Shown: positions 34,494 through 42,545 of the stretch, piece by piece
Layout of the letters: every line of letters starts with the position of its first letter
How positions within the stretch are numbered: the stretch's first letter is position 1
Origin: JAUUSJ01 sp051880475
GTDB lineage: Bacteria > Bacillota > Clostridia > Lachnospirales > Lachnospiraceae
Reading direction: 5' to 3'
Assembly: GCA_051880475.1 (NCBI GenBank)
Contig: JBJEOA010000004.1
Location: forward strand, 1-64,000
Length of the DNA: 64,000 nt
Notes under the pieces: generated by a model
Seen by the model: only the letters and a program-made list of their open reading frames with translations
Databases searched by the model: none
What the model was told of the DNA's origin: nothing
Translations under genes and position numbers: made by a program

Positions 34494-35798
34494 TTAATTT
34501 TCCTTTCCAGCTAAATTTAAGATAAATTGCTGTGCCGTTCTTCCAGAAATACCTCCATGACTTAACTCCCATTTTGTCGCATTTTGTCGAAGTTCCTCTG
34601 CACTCAATGTGATAGATGGATAATTCTTTGCCAATTCTTCCACAATATGATAATACTCCTTTTGAGATGGACGAGAATAATTAATCGTCACACCAAATCT
34701 AGCTACGAGAGACAATTTTTCTTGCATTGTATCAGAGCGATGCAATTCATCTTTTGACATATCAGAGCGGTCTGACCATGTCTCTCGGATTAAGTGACGG
34801 CGATTAGAAGTAGCATAAATCAAAACATTATCTGGCTTTGTCTCTAATCCACCCTCAATAACAGCCTTTAAATATTTATATTCTATCTCAAACTCCTCAA
34901 AAGATAAGTCATCCATATAAATAATAAACTTATAATTTCGATTTTTTACTTGAGCGATGACGGAGGATAAATCTTTAAACTCATGTTTATAAATTTCAAT
35001 CATTCGAAGTCCCTGTGGATAATATTCATTTAAAACGGCTTTAATACTCGTAGATTTTCCCGTTCCACTATCTCCATAGAGCAGACAGTTATTTGCCTGT
35101 CTTCCAGCAACAAAAGCCTCCGTATTTTCAATTAATTTTTGTTTTTGAATCTCATAGCCAACTAAGTGACTAAGACGAACATCATCCGTATTTTTGATTG
35201 GTTCTAAAACAACCTCCGAACCCTTATGGCTAATACGAAATGCCTTATTTAAACCAAATTTTCCGACCCCATACCGATAATAGAATTCTGTCACAAGCTC
35301 AAATACTTCTTTTTCATCTTTAGAAGCCGCAATCTTTTTACTTAATTCTTTTACTTTATCACTCACATTTTTATTATAACGTTGTTCTTGTTTTTCAATA
35401 GAATGATAATTCAATATAGTAGAAAAACAGTCAATTCCAAGACTTTCTTCTAATTTACTAAAATCATAGAAAAATAAATTTCTAAAAATTTTAAAATCAG
35501 ATATCGCAAAGGAATTAACAGAGCCCTCTTGCACTCCCATTTTTTCCATAGTAATACTAAAAGGATTCTCATTTGTCGCAAGTACATACGCCAAATAACA
35601 ATGCCATAAATTATAATCAAATCCATACTGTGTAGATAAGTCTAATAATTTATGAATCTGCTCATAAATTTCATTAATTAACTCATCTTTATCATAATTT
35701 TCTTTGTCAAATTTTTCACAGATACGTGACATACAAAATAAAATACTATCTTTTGGAATATCTCGGTATATTACTAATTTTGAAATTTCTCTATACAT
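34494..35798 (-). CDS. DUF815-family AAA+ ATPase
   Basis: 434 residues. The N-terminal 190 residues are helical and unique. Then comes DUF815: a Walker A GDSGTGKSTSIKAVL near residue 245, Walker B FIIYMDDLSFEEFE, sensor-like VLIYATSNRRHLIRETW, and SLVARFGVTINYSRPSQKEYYHIVEELAK near the C-terminus. DUF815 proteins are predicted cytoplasmic remodelling ATPases of unknown client. Here the next gene (RACo-like) begins at the base after the stop codon, so a functional link between the two is plausible. A short promoter-free region with two near-identical 11-base repeats precedes the start. Confidence 0.87.
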   Translation of the reverse strand: MYREISKLVIYRDIPKDSILFCMSRICEKFDKENYDKDELINEIYEQIHKLLDLSTQYGFDYNLWHCYLAYVLATNENPFSITMEKMGVQEGSVNSFAISDFKIFRNLFFYDFSKLEESLGIDCFSTILNYHSIEKQEQRYNKNVSDKVKELSKKIAASKDEKEVFELVTEFYYRYGVGKFGLNKAFRISHKGSEVVLEPIKNTDDVRLSHLVGYEIQKQKLIENTEAFVAGRQANNCLLYGDSGTGKSTSIKAVLNEYYPQGLRMIEIYKHEFKDLSSVIAQVKNRNYKFIIYMDDLSFEEFEIEYKYLKAVIEGGLETKPDNVLIYATSNRRHLIRETWSDRSDMSKDELHRSDTMQEKLSLVARFGVTINYSRPSQKEYYHIVEELAKNYPSITLSAEELRQNATKWELSHGGISGRTAQQFILNLAGKEN

Positions 35799-35919
35799 AA
35801 CATTTCTCCTATTATTGTCCTACTATTGTCCTTTTATTATCATCTAAAACTTGAAAAAGCACTCGATTGCTCGTCATCTCTCGATTCATATTTAAATTAG
35901 AAGCTCGTATATCTATCTT

Positions 35920-36738
35920 TTAATTTTGAGACTTTTGCATTGCTTTTATACCTGCACTTAAATACTGCTTCCAATTTGAAGACTCTCCAAATTCTCCCCC
36001 TCTTGTCTCCTGATTATAAATTAACCCACTACTGTCTACCCACTGGACTAAATTTCTATTATTAAAATAATATTGCTCTCCCTGTCCATCTCCATTTACA
36101 CTCCAGATAGAAACATAAATTAATTCGTTTCCCTGATAATAATACTCCTCATAAGATTGTCCATCCACAGAATCTTCTGGCTGATATAAAGTTTTTGCTA
36201 CATCTCCATTAGGGTCTATGTACTGAATTCCGGATTTTCCCTTTGATCTTAGCTCATATCCATCTTTTTCCATCTCAATAACATCTTTTTGCTGTGAAAT
36301 CCAAGCTACACTATTCCCATCTTGGTCCGTCTCTGGACCATATCGAGTAGAAATCTCTACCCTCGTCGTCGCCTCCGTCGCAACAGTCGTTGCCTCCGTC
36401 TGCTGCAATACTTTATTAGAACTCGTATCTTTCACCTGTTCCCGAAGCGTATTCGCTGTTGTTTGCTCTGTTATCTGCTCTGTTGTCCCTAGAGTTGCTC
36501 TCGTTTCCTCTCTCTTTTCAGTTTTATCTTCTACTAGCTTATCATCTAAGCTAGTAGTCTTTTCTTCTTGCACTGCTTTTGTTACCTTATCTTCCCTCTT
36601 TGCTGTAGAATGAGAGGATGTTTTTATAATAGATCTCCCAATAATGTATACAATAATCATTAAGCAAAGCAGGGAAATGGCTTGCACAATTGCCCCCATA
36701 CTTTTCTTTAATAAATCTTTCCGTCTTCGTCTCCTCAA
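35920..36738 (-). CDS. Membrane-anchored extracytoplasmic protein with Thr-rich linker
   Basis: Unknown function. 272 residues: a basic N-terminus (MRRRRRKDLLKK), one membrane helix (residues about 16-36), a Thr/Glu-rich low-complexity stretch (about 40-130, with several TTEQTT and ATTVATEATT runs), and a C-terminal globular region. That region repeats D-x-D/N-G turns followed by aromatic strands (ETDQDGNSVAWIS, IQYIDPNGDVAKTLY, SVNGDGQGEQYYF, QWVDSSGLIYNQ). The strand pattern suggests a small beta-rich domain outside the cell. It lies 104 bases downstream of the secreted beta-helix gene on the same strand. Confidence 0.7.
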   Translation of the reverse strand: MRRRRRKDLLKKSMGAIVQAISLLCLMIIVYIIGRSIIKTSSHSTAKREDKVTKAVQEEKTTSLDDKLVEDKTEKREETRATLGTTEQITEQTTANTLREQVKDTSSNKVLQQTEATTVATEATTRVEISTRYGPETDQDGNSVAWISQQKDVIEMEKDGYELRSKGKSGIQYIDPNGDVAKTLYQPEDSVDGQSYEEYYYQGNELIYVSIWSVNGDGQGEQYYFNNRNLVQWVDSSGLIYNQETRGGEFGESSNWKQYLSAGIKAMQKSQN

Positions 36739-36842
36739 TTGCTTTCCTCCTAAATATTATCTCCATTTTACTTTCTTTTCTTTCTTCCACTATTCTACCA
36801 ATGATTCTCTTAGATTACAATGAAATTTTTGTGAAAATCTTA

Positions 36843-37988
36843 CTAAAAACTAGGAAAATTAAAAAGTATAGGATAAATTTTAAGGTCTAGTCCTCTATCC
36901 CCTTTTTTACTTGTATTTCCCCATATTTTGCAATCCCATTTTTTCGATTCTCTAACTGGATTGATAGATTGTATCCATATTCCAATTTCTGCATTTTCTA
37001 TAAGATTTCTTGAAATATCAGACTGCGAAAGAGATGATAAAATCATAGCTTCTTTTTTACAAGAAACGAACGTATTGTGATGAATGGATACATTTTTATA
37101 AACCTTAGAACTTGGGATATAGTCAAATCCGATTCCCTGATATACATCTCGAAATATATTATTTTTCACTAAAATTTGATTACATGTTAGTGTCCGTATT
37201 TTTTCTCCATTATTCGAAATGAGATTCATTGTTCCAAACTTTAAAGCCTCTTTTTTGTAAGAATCCGACACAGTCTTATTCGTATAGTATTTATCAAAAG
37301 TACAATCTCTAATAATAATATTGTCTACTCCATTCATCTCAATATGATGACCACCCATATTATTACAAATTTTCACTCCAATTATTTGAACATTTTTCGC
37401 ATACGGAAAATAAAGATTGCTAAAAGAAGTGGTTACAGCGCCATAAAGTGCATCAAAACAATTACCGTCAAAAGTTCCACCTTGTATTATAATATTTTGT
37501 TCTTGCTTAATATAAGGGGAATCTTCCATAAAATTTCCACTCATGAGCATAGGACCTTGCTGAAAATCTCGCACAAAAACTACATCTTTTATAGATAATA
37601 CTGTATTACTATAAATATGTACTGTACTTGATAAATGATATGTTCCAGCTGGAATCAGAATTTTATATGGAATCTCTTTCGTTGCTTTCGTTGCTGCCAA
37701 AAGAAACGCCGCCTGCAACTGGACAGTAATATTATCTCCATCCGCTACGTCCAATATCACTTCCATATAAGTACCTTTATTCGTTAAATAACGGCTTTTT
37801 GATGCTAATCTCTCATTTCTCTCTTCTTCGCTATCTTGTCTCGAATTTTTTTCTTCTATCTCCACGTTTTCGATTGACGATTCCTTTCCTCCTATATTAG
37901 AAGCAGCACTCGATATATAACATATATTTAAATTTGTTACGCTAAAGATTATCACTAAAAATAAAATATATAAAAGTTTTTTTCCCAC
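36843..37988 (-). CDS. Secreted parallel beta-helix (pectate-lyase-like fold) protein
   Basis: 381 residues with a signal peptide (KKLLYILFLVIIFSVTNLNICYISSAAS, cleavage near residue 30). The mature part has repeated right-handed beta-helix rungs, for example IIIQGGTFDGNCFDALYG, VQIIGVKICNNMGGHHIEMNG, IIIRDCTFDKYY, ILVKNNIFRDVYQGIGF, VSIHHNTFVSCKKEAMI and ISRNLIENAEIGIWIQ. An N-terminal cap region ILDVADGDNITVQLQAAFLLA and PYKILIPAGTYHL is typical of phage-tailspike and glycan-lyase-like proteins. Catalytic residues cannot be assigned. A polysaccharide-binding or lyase role is possible; adjacent anchored and protease genes suggest a surface locus. Confidence 0.75.
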   Translation of the reverse strand: MGKKLLYILFLVIIFSVTNLNICYISSAASNIGGKESSIENVEIEEKNSRQDSEEERNERLASKSRYLTNKGTYMEVILDVADGDNITVQLQAAFLLAATKATKEIPYKILIPAGTYHLSSTVHIYSNTVLSIKDVVFVRDFQQGPMLMSGNFMEDSPYIKQEQNIIIQGGTFDGNCFDALYGAVTTSFSNLYFPYAKNVQIIGVKICNNMGGHHIEMNGVDNIIIRDCTFDKYYTNKTVSDSYKKEALKFGTMNLISNNGEKIRTLTCNQILVKNNIFRDVYQGIGFDYIPSSKVYKNVSIHHNTFVSCKKEAMILSSLSQSDISRNLIENAEIGIWIQSINPVRESKKWDCKIWGNTSKKGDRGLDLKIYPILFNFPSF

Positions 37989-38175
37989 ACATTCCTCTCC
38001 TTTATACTTAACCTATTTTTACTTCTCATTCTACTCCACTTTTAAACAAAATACAATCTTTTCTATCTTGCAATTTTGTTTTTCCAATTTTTTCTATATA
38101 GTGGAAAAATTTCTATTCTCTTTTATAAAAATTTCTATAAAAGTCCATCCAATCATTCTGTACTTATATTTCAAT

Positions 38176-39063
38176 TTATGTTAATAATCTCCTAATATTT
38201 AACAGTCCCCATCCTTGCTGATTTTTTGGTATTCCCAAGTCTATTGCCGATTCATATAATTTTATCTTTACCTCTTTATTTGTATAATTTGGATGCTTTT
38301 CTAATAAAAGAGCAATTGCCCCACTGACCATCGGCGTAGCCATCGATGTCCCACTCTTTTTTGTATATCCTGTTTTTTCATTCAGACAAGATAAAATTTT
38401 ACTTCCCGGAGCCACGATTTCTGGTTTACAAACACAAGATAACGTCGGACCTCTTCCTGAATACTGTTTTCCTCCCTTCTCATCTACCGCTCCCACTGTA
38501 ATAACTTTTCTGCTAACTCCTGGTATTGTCACAGACCCCTCTGCAGGTCCATTATTTCCCGCTGCCACGACAACTACCAATCCAGCATCCCATACTTGCT
38601 CGATTTTTTGAATTAATAATTTTTCTTCCATCAACAAATTTTTTGCAGATTTTCCAACCGATACATTAATAACTCGCAAATTATATTGTTCTTTATAATA
38701 TAAAATCCAATCTAATGCCTTTAAAACATTTTTTATTTTTCCATTTCCTCGACTATCTAGCACTTTTAATGCAATAATATTGGCTTTAGGTGCAATTCCT
38801 ATATATGCTCCATCTCTCATTCGTCCATTCGAACCAATAATTCCGGCCACATGGGTTCCATGCCCATAATCATCATATAAATTTCTTCTTCCTCGCACAA
38901 AATCCCCAAATGCCATAATTCGATTTTTCCCTCTTATAAAATCTTCATGTGGAAAGATTCCTGTATCTAAAATTGCCACTCCTATTCCTGCACCATAAAT
39001 TTGTCTGCTATGTGCATACTCAAGCTGTATCCATTTTCTTGAACAATCCTCCTCATACCCCAT
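38176..39063 (-). CDS. Leaderless subtilisin-family (S8) serine protease
   Basis: 295 residues with a complete catalytic triad: Asp33 in VAILDTGIFPHED, His68 in DYGHGTHVAGIIG, and Ser240 in SGTSMATPMVSGAIALL; oxyanion asparagine in VVVVAAGNNGPAEG. There is no signal peptide or propeptide. The N-terminus goes straight to the catalytic domain (CSRKWIQLEYAHSRQIYGAGIG), as in intracellular subtilisins and AprX-like enzymes. It is therefore probably cytoplasmic or released by lysis. AGGAGA precedes the ATG. It may process or regulate neighbouring surface proteins, but nothing shows that directly. Confidence 0.9.
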   Translation of the reverse strand: MGYEEDCSRKWIQLEYAHSRQIYGAGIGVAILDTGIFPHEDFIRGKNRIMAFGDFVRGRRNLYDDYGHGTHVAGIIGSNGRMRDGAYIGIAPKANIIALKVLDSRGNGKIKNVLKALDWILYYKEQYNLRVINVSVGKSAKNLLMEEKLLIQKIEQVWDAGLVVVVAAGNNGPAEGSVTIPGVSRKVITVGAVDEKGGKQYSGRGPTLSCVCKPEIVAPGSKILSCLNEKTGYTKKSGTSMATPMVSGAIALLLEKHPNYTNKEVKIKLYESAIDLGIPKNQQGWGLLNIRRLLT

Positions 39064-39167
39064 CTTTATTTCTCCTAGGACTCCTTTTTATAATATATGC
39101 CAATTTGAAATAATATGTCCAATACATAAAATGTAAAAAATAAATTTCTATTTTTTTACATTTCATC

Positions 39168-39196
39168 TTGATTTTTCCATCAAACTATGATATGAT
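39168..39196 (+). promoter_or_regulatory. Promoter-like sequence facing the 39.2-kb inverted-repeat element
   Basis: TTGATT (39168-39173), 17-bp spacer, TATGAT (39191-39196) on the plus strand, about 30 bases before the left arm of the long inverted repeat. It would drive an RNA containing the whole element. Confidence 0.45.
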
Positions 39197-39228
39197 ACAT
39201 ATATCAAAGAAATCCATACTAGATTTTT

Positions 39229-39500
39229 ATATCTTAGTTTGTCAGAGGAAAGAGAGTTTTTTCTAATTTCATACTTATACTTTCTCCAACACAATTCACT
39301 TCTGTACATTTTCATTCCATCCTACATGATTTCACTTCACTATATTCTCGTTAGACAGAATATAATTTTAATTTATTATCACTCACTGAAAATTACAGAA
39401 ATACATCTTTCTAATATATTTTTATTATTAGAAAATCAATTATCTTATTGGATAAGAATTCATTCTAAAAAATTCTCTTTTCTCTGACAAGATAAGATAT
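39229..39500. repeat. 272-bp element with long terminal inverted repeats and 8-bp flanking direct repeats
   Basis: Outer arms 39229-39236/39493-39500 (ATATCTTA/TAAGATAT) and inner 24-base arms 39239-39262/39467-39490 (only two G-T-compatible differences) close a 34-bp stem. The octamer TTTTTATA flanks it at 39224-39231 and 39503-39510. Inside are perfect small hairpins at 39341-39364 and 39408-39434, and one at 39444-39456. Two readings fit: a MITE with target-site duplication, or a structured RNA made from the plus-strand promoter just before it. There is no convincing protein. This and the terminator that follows account for most of the 571-bp gap. Confidence 0.6.
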
Positions 39501-39531
39501 TGTTTTTATAAAATTCCCAACCAAAACCAAT

Positions 39532-39614
39532 AAAAAAGCTATTATAGTAAACCAATTTAAAAAATTAGAATAAAGTCTAATATTTAAAAATTGGCTCATT
39601 ATAATAGCTCTTTT
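39532..39614. terminator. Large bidirectional terminator after mecA
   Basis: A 73-nt imperfect palindrome (39537-39609) with outer arms AGCTATTATA/TATAATAGCT and an inner ATTAGA/TCTAAT closing a six-base loop. It is bordered by A on the left and T on the right, so it can stop both the mecA transcript and any plus-strand transcript from the 39.2-kb element. Confidence 0.8.
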
Positions 39615-39634
39615 TCTTTCACTTTATAATTTAA

Positions 39635-40387
39635 TTATTGTACCCCTATCATATCACAGAGAAAAGATACTGCTTTCTTATTCAAAATACACGTATAATG
39701 CTCTTCACAATAGCTCTTTTGAATTAGTTTATTTGAAATAAAATTAGAAAAATCCATCGCTAACCCACAACAGAAATCAAATTTCTTTACACTTAATCGT
39801 CCTTTTTCTAAAATTAGATAATACGTATTTTCTATCTCATCTTTATATAGACTACTTTTTATATTTTTTTCTAGTTTTGGCAAACTACAAAATTCTTCTA
39901 AATTTTCCATCGAATCAAACTTATAAATACACATTTTCACTGCTGTATTTTGTTTTTTCTTAGAATTAATTTTTTTATTTGAAACTTTTTCTAGCTTATC
40001 TTTGTTTAATTCTAAATCTTCGATTTCTTCCATCATTCCTTGTAAAATATGTTCAAGCTCTTGTGGCGGTAAATTTTCTGTCTCTGCCTCTACCTGCTCC
40101 ATTGTATGTCTTAATTGTTCAATAATTCCTTTGGCTCCATCTTGTGTACTATCTGAGAATGTAATAGCAAGCCCATTTTTAGGAAGTGGCATAATTTGTA
40201 GAGAAAATAAATCTCCACTCATCTCAAATCCAACCTCTTCCTTCGCTTTTTGTATCAAAACATCCATAAAATCATGAACTTTATTTTTATCTCGGAAAAA
40301 ATCTTCTAAAGCAATATTATTTTCTAACATATCTTCTTCCGATAAGATACAACTAATTGTGTTTTCGTCTATCTTACGAAATTTCAT
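39635..40387 (-). CDS. mecA: Adaptor protein MecA
   Basis: A 250-residue MecA family adaptor that targets substrates to ClpC/ClpP. The N-terminal substrate-binding part has MKFRKIDENTISCILSEEDMLENNIALEDFF, typical of MecA (I-N-x-[TN]-[IL] pattern). An acidic/coiled linker follows (ENLPPQELEHILQGMMEEIEDLE). The C-terminal ClpC-binding domain resembles YKFDSMENLEEFCSLPK...SSLYKDEIENTYYLILEKG. It is larger than some clostridial homologues but within range. A strong palindromic terminator follows. Not part of an obvious operon. Confidence 0.88.
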   Translation of the reverse strand: MKFRKIDENTISCILSEEDMLENNIALEDFFRDKNKVHDFMDVLIQKAKEEVGFEMSGDLFSLQIMPLPKNGLAITFSDSTQDGAKGIIEQLRHTMEQVEAETENLPPQELEHILQGMMEEIEDLELNKDKLEKVSNKKINSKKKQNTAVKMCIYKFDSMENLEEFCSLPKLEKNIKSSLYKDEIENTYYLILEKGRLSVKKFDFCCGLAMDFSNFISNKLIQKSYCEEHYTCILNKKAVSFLCDMIGVQ

Positions 40388-40414
40388 CCAATCACCTCTA
40401 TTTGTCTTTTTTCT

Positions 40415-41449
40415 TTAGCAAAAACGATATACAGTTGTAGAATGATATTTCTCTCCTGCTTTCACAATTGTAGATGGGAAATTTTTTGTATTAACTGCAT
40501 TTGGGAAAAATTGTGACTCAGCGGCAACTCCACTTCCCTTTTTATACCAAACACCATTTTTTCCAACTGTATCTAAGAAATTTCCTGTATAAATCTGAAT
40601 TCCTGGCGTGTCTGTAAAAATTTCCATCTTTCTCTTACCTAATACTTCTAGATATCCGACTTTTTCAAAGCTTTTTTCTTTTTTATCTAAGACAAAATTA
40701 TGGTCATATCCTGCCGCATAAATTAGTTGGTCAAACTCCTCATTTATTCTAGCACCAATTTCTTTAGGTTTTCTAAAATCAAGCGGAGTTCCCTCAACAG
40801 AAGCTATCTCTCCCGTTGGAAGACATGTCACTGGTGCAATTGGAGTATATTCTTTCGCATTTAAATATAAAATATGATCCAAAATATTTCCATCATCTTG
40901 CCCCTTTAGATTAAAATAAGAATGATTTGTAAAATTCATAATAGTATCTCTATCTGATAAACCATCATACTCTATTTTTATCTCGTTTTCTTCTGTAACA
41001 GTATACGTCACAGAGAAAAAAGCAGTTCCTGGCAATCCTTGGTCTCCATCTGGACTAGACATAGCAAGTTTTATTTTATTAGCTTCTACTTCCATCACAG
41101 ACCAAATGCGAAAACTATAACCATCTTTTCCACCGTGATGATTATTCGCATTCTCATTTTGATCTAATTGATAAACAATGCCATCTATTTGGGCTATTCC
41201 ATCACCAATTCGATTGCTATTTCTTCCCACAGTTGCCCCTAAATAGGCAGATCTGCTCTCATATCCTGTCACATCATCATATCCTAAAACGACATCTTCA
41301 ATATTTCCTTCTCTGTCTGGCACCCAAAGCGAAACTAGCGTTGCCCCATAATTTGTCACTGCAGCCTTCATTCCATTTTCATTGCCAATTATGTATAAAA
41401 ATACTTGCTCTCCATTTTTTGTCTTACCAAATTCTTGTTTTGCTATCAT
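40415..41449 (-). CDS. galM: Aldose 1-epimerase (galactose mutarotase)
   Basis: 344 residues from MIAKQEFGKTKNGEQ. This ATG has AGAGAGG eight bases upstream, whereas a start eight codons earlier has none. Landmarks are TNYGATLVSLWVPDREGNIEDVVLGYDDV, GATVGRNSNRIGDG (Arg of the substrate site), NHHGGKDGYSFRIWSV with the catalytic His, MNFTNHSYFNLKGQ with the second His, and GVAAESQFFPNA with the catalytic Glu. It interconverts alpha and beta anomers of galactose or glucose. The 5' leader contains a nested hairpin. mecA lies 28 bases downstream. Confidence 0.93.
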   Translation of the reverse strand: MIAKQEFGKTKNGEQVFLYIIGNENGMKAAVTNYGATLVSLWVPDREGNIEDVVLGYDDVTGYESRSAYLGATVGRNSNRIGDGIAQIDGIVYQLDQNENANNHHGGKDGYSFRIWSVMEVEANKIKLAMSSPDGDQGLPGTAFFSVTYTVTEENEIKIEYDGLSDRDTIMNFTNHSYFNLKGQDDGNILDHILYLNAKEYTPIAPVTCLPTGEIASVEGTPLDFRKPKEIGARINEEFDQLIYAAGYDHNFVLDKKEKSFEKVGYLEVLGKRKMEIFTDTPGIQIYTGNFLDTVGKNGVWYKKGSGVAAESQFFPNAVNTKNFPSTIVKAGEKYHSTTVYRFC

Positions 41450-41490
41450 TTTATGTACCTCTCTCCCATTCAAACTAAAAGTATGTACTA

Positions 41491-41542
41491 GGGGAATGCT
41501 TTTTCTTTTGTACCTTTATTCCTGCAGGTATCTACATTCCCC
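41491..41542 (-). promoter_or_regulatory. Nested hairpin in the galM leader
   Basis: The outer arms GGGGAATG (41491-41498) and CATTCCCC (41535-41542) are perfectly complementary, with an inner TACC/GGTA pair (41511-41514, 41527-41530). It lies 40-90 bases upstream of the galM start and could influence expression. No known riboswitch class is recognised. Confidence 0.4.
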
Positions 41543-41730
41543 ATACTCTTTTGTGCTTTGCGTTTTCTTCTTTTGTATTTATATCTTTTGTACTTCCCGC
41601 TCGAGCTAATTGTAGTATGTCACATATCGTTTTTCCTATTCATTTTCTCGCACATTATTTTAACATAAATCATATTAGTTTAAAAGAGAAAAACGAAAAA
41701 AAATATATTTTTGTAAATATTTTAAAATTC

Positions 41731-41776
41731 ACAAAAAATAAGCGAGAGCATCTTTTCTTCTAAGATACTCTCACTT
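41731..41776 (-). terminator. Intrinsic terminator of the candidate large RNA
   Basis: A 15-bp stem with two G-T pairs (41762-41776 with 41740-41754) closes a seven-base loop and is followed on the minus strand by ATTTTTTGT. It cannot belong to galM (which starts at lower coordinates) or to the ATPase (other strand). So something is transcribed leftward into it. Confidence 0.88.
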
Positions 41777-42257
41777 TATACTATTTCCTCCAATGGACTA
41801 ACCTTCCTTCTATATGAACTTAAATTTTATGAATCTCGCTTTAAATCTTATCTTATACATTCTTTTCTTGAATCGACGTCCCATATTTAAAATTAAGGGA
41901 TAACGTCCCAGCAAATAATTTTGGAGAATCATTTATCTTCTATGCGTTTACCTTCCCATCGGTCCATACCTCTCAGTTCTTAAATTTGGTTCCGTTTTCA
42001 ACTTATGCTTTTGGTGGTCTATACCTTCCTTTTCTTAGATTTTGTTCCGATTTTTCAACTTATGTTTTTGGTGGTCCGTACCTCCTTTACTTAAATTTTT
42101 CTCTCATAACACTTATCTTTTAAAATTTTGTTAATCTTCCTTCCTGAAATGAAACGTTTATAGAAAATTTATGATTAAGTTAAAATTTTAAAAATTCAGT
42201 TTTTAATTATTTTATAAAATTGAAATCTGTCGACATCTTTCTTTTCTTGTTTGTTAT
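41731..42257 (-). ncRNA. Candidate large structured non-coding RNA, about 525 nt
   Basis: A transcription unit without a credible protein. It has a perfect promoter (42264-42292), a body with short open frames broken by stops, and a strong terminator (41731-41776). The body has three modules at a 55-57-nt period, each with the ten-mer GGTA[CT][GA]GACC on the minus strand (42082-42073, 42025-42016, 41970-41961). The first two modules also share ACCACCAAAA and CATAAGTTGAAAA. A local hairpin pairs GACGT...CCC with GGG...ACGTC (41908-41875 region). A long-range pairing GTCGAC/GTCGAT links the 5' end (near 42232) to 41875-41870. Length and compartmented repeats recall ornate large RNAs such as ROOL or GOLLD, but I cannot match a consensus by eye. 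A decayed gene is the alternative. Confidence 0.55.
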
Positions 42258-42263
42258 GAGTTT

Positions 42264-42292
42264 ATTATAGAGTATTCTCTTGAATTTGTCAA
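42264..42292 (-). promoter_or_regulatory. Perfect consensus promoter of the candidate large RNA
   Basis: TTGACA (42292-42287), exactly 17 bp, TATAAT (42269-42264) on the minus strand, with no ribosome site or open frame suitable for translation downstream. Perfect consensus promoters are typical of highly expressed stable RNAs. Confidence 0.88.
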
Positions 42293-42422
42293 GTCTTTTT
42301 TTGTATTTTTTTTATTTTTTCTGATTATTTTTTTATTTTTAATATTAATTTCTATATTTTATTCTGTATTTTGCCTATTTATTTAAAATTAATTTCTTTA
42401 AAACTTATTTCCTCAAAAATTT

Positions 42423-42492
42423 AGTTTCATTTTTTCTACTTAATTTGAAACTTAATCATTGACAGTTTCATTTTCAAATGTTAAAATGAGAC
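42423..42492 (+). promoter_or_regulatory. Promoter and probable operators of the metal ATPase gene
   Basis: TTGACA (42459-42464), 17-bp spacer, TAAAAT (42482-42487). Two inverted repeats overlap it: AGTTTCA (42423-42429) with TGAAACT (42446-42452), and GTTTCATTTT (42465-42474) with AAAATGAGAC (42483-42492, one mismatch), the second lying across the spacer and -10. A metal-responsive repressor or activator is the likely binder, but no regulator gene is adjacent. Confidence 0.65.
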
Positions 42493-42545
42493 TAAAGTTA
42501 GAATTATTAAACTTATATTCTTATAATTAAGAGAAAGGAGTATTT

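Noticed and set aside
39239..39487. An 82-residue plus-strand open frame inside the inverted-repeat element
   Set aside because: It begins with TTG in the left arm, ends in the right arm and has no ribosome site; composition is explained by the repeat.
41780..41950. A gene remnant reading DSPKLFAGTLSLNFKYGTS on the minus strand
   Set aside because: Only about 30 codons are open, stops lie on both sides and no family is recognised; kept as the alternative explanation for the candidate RNA.
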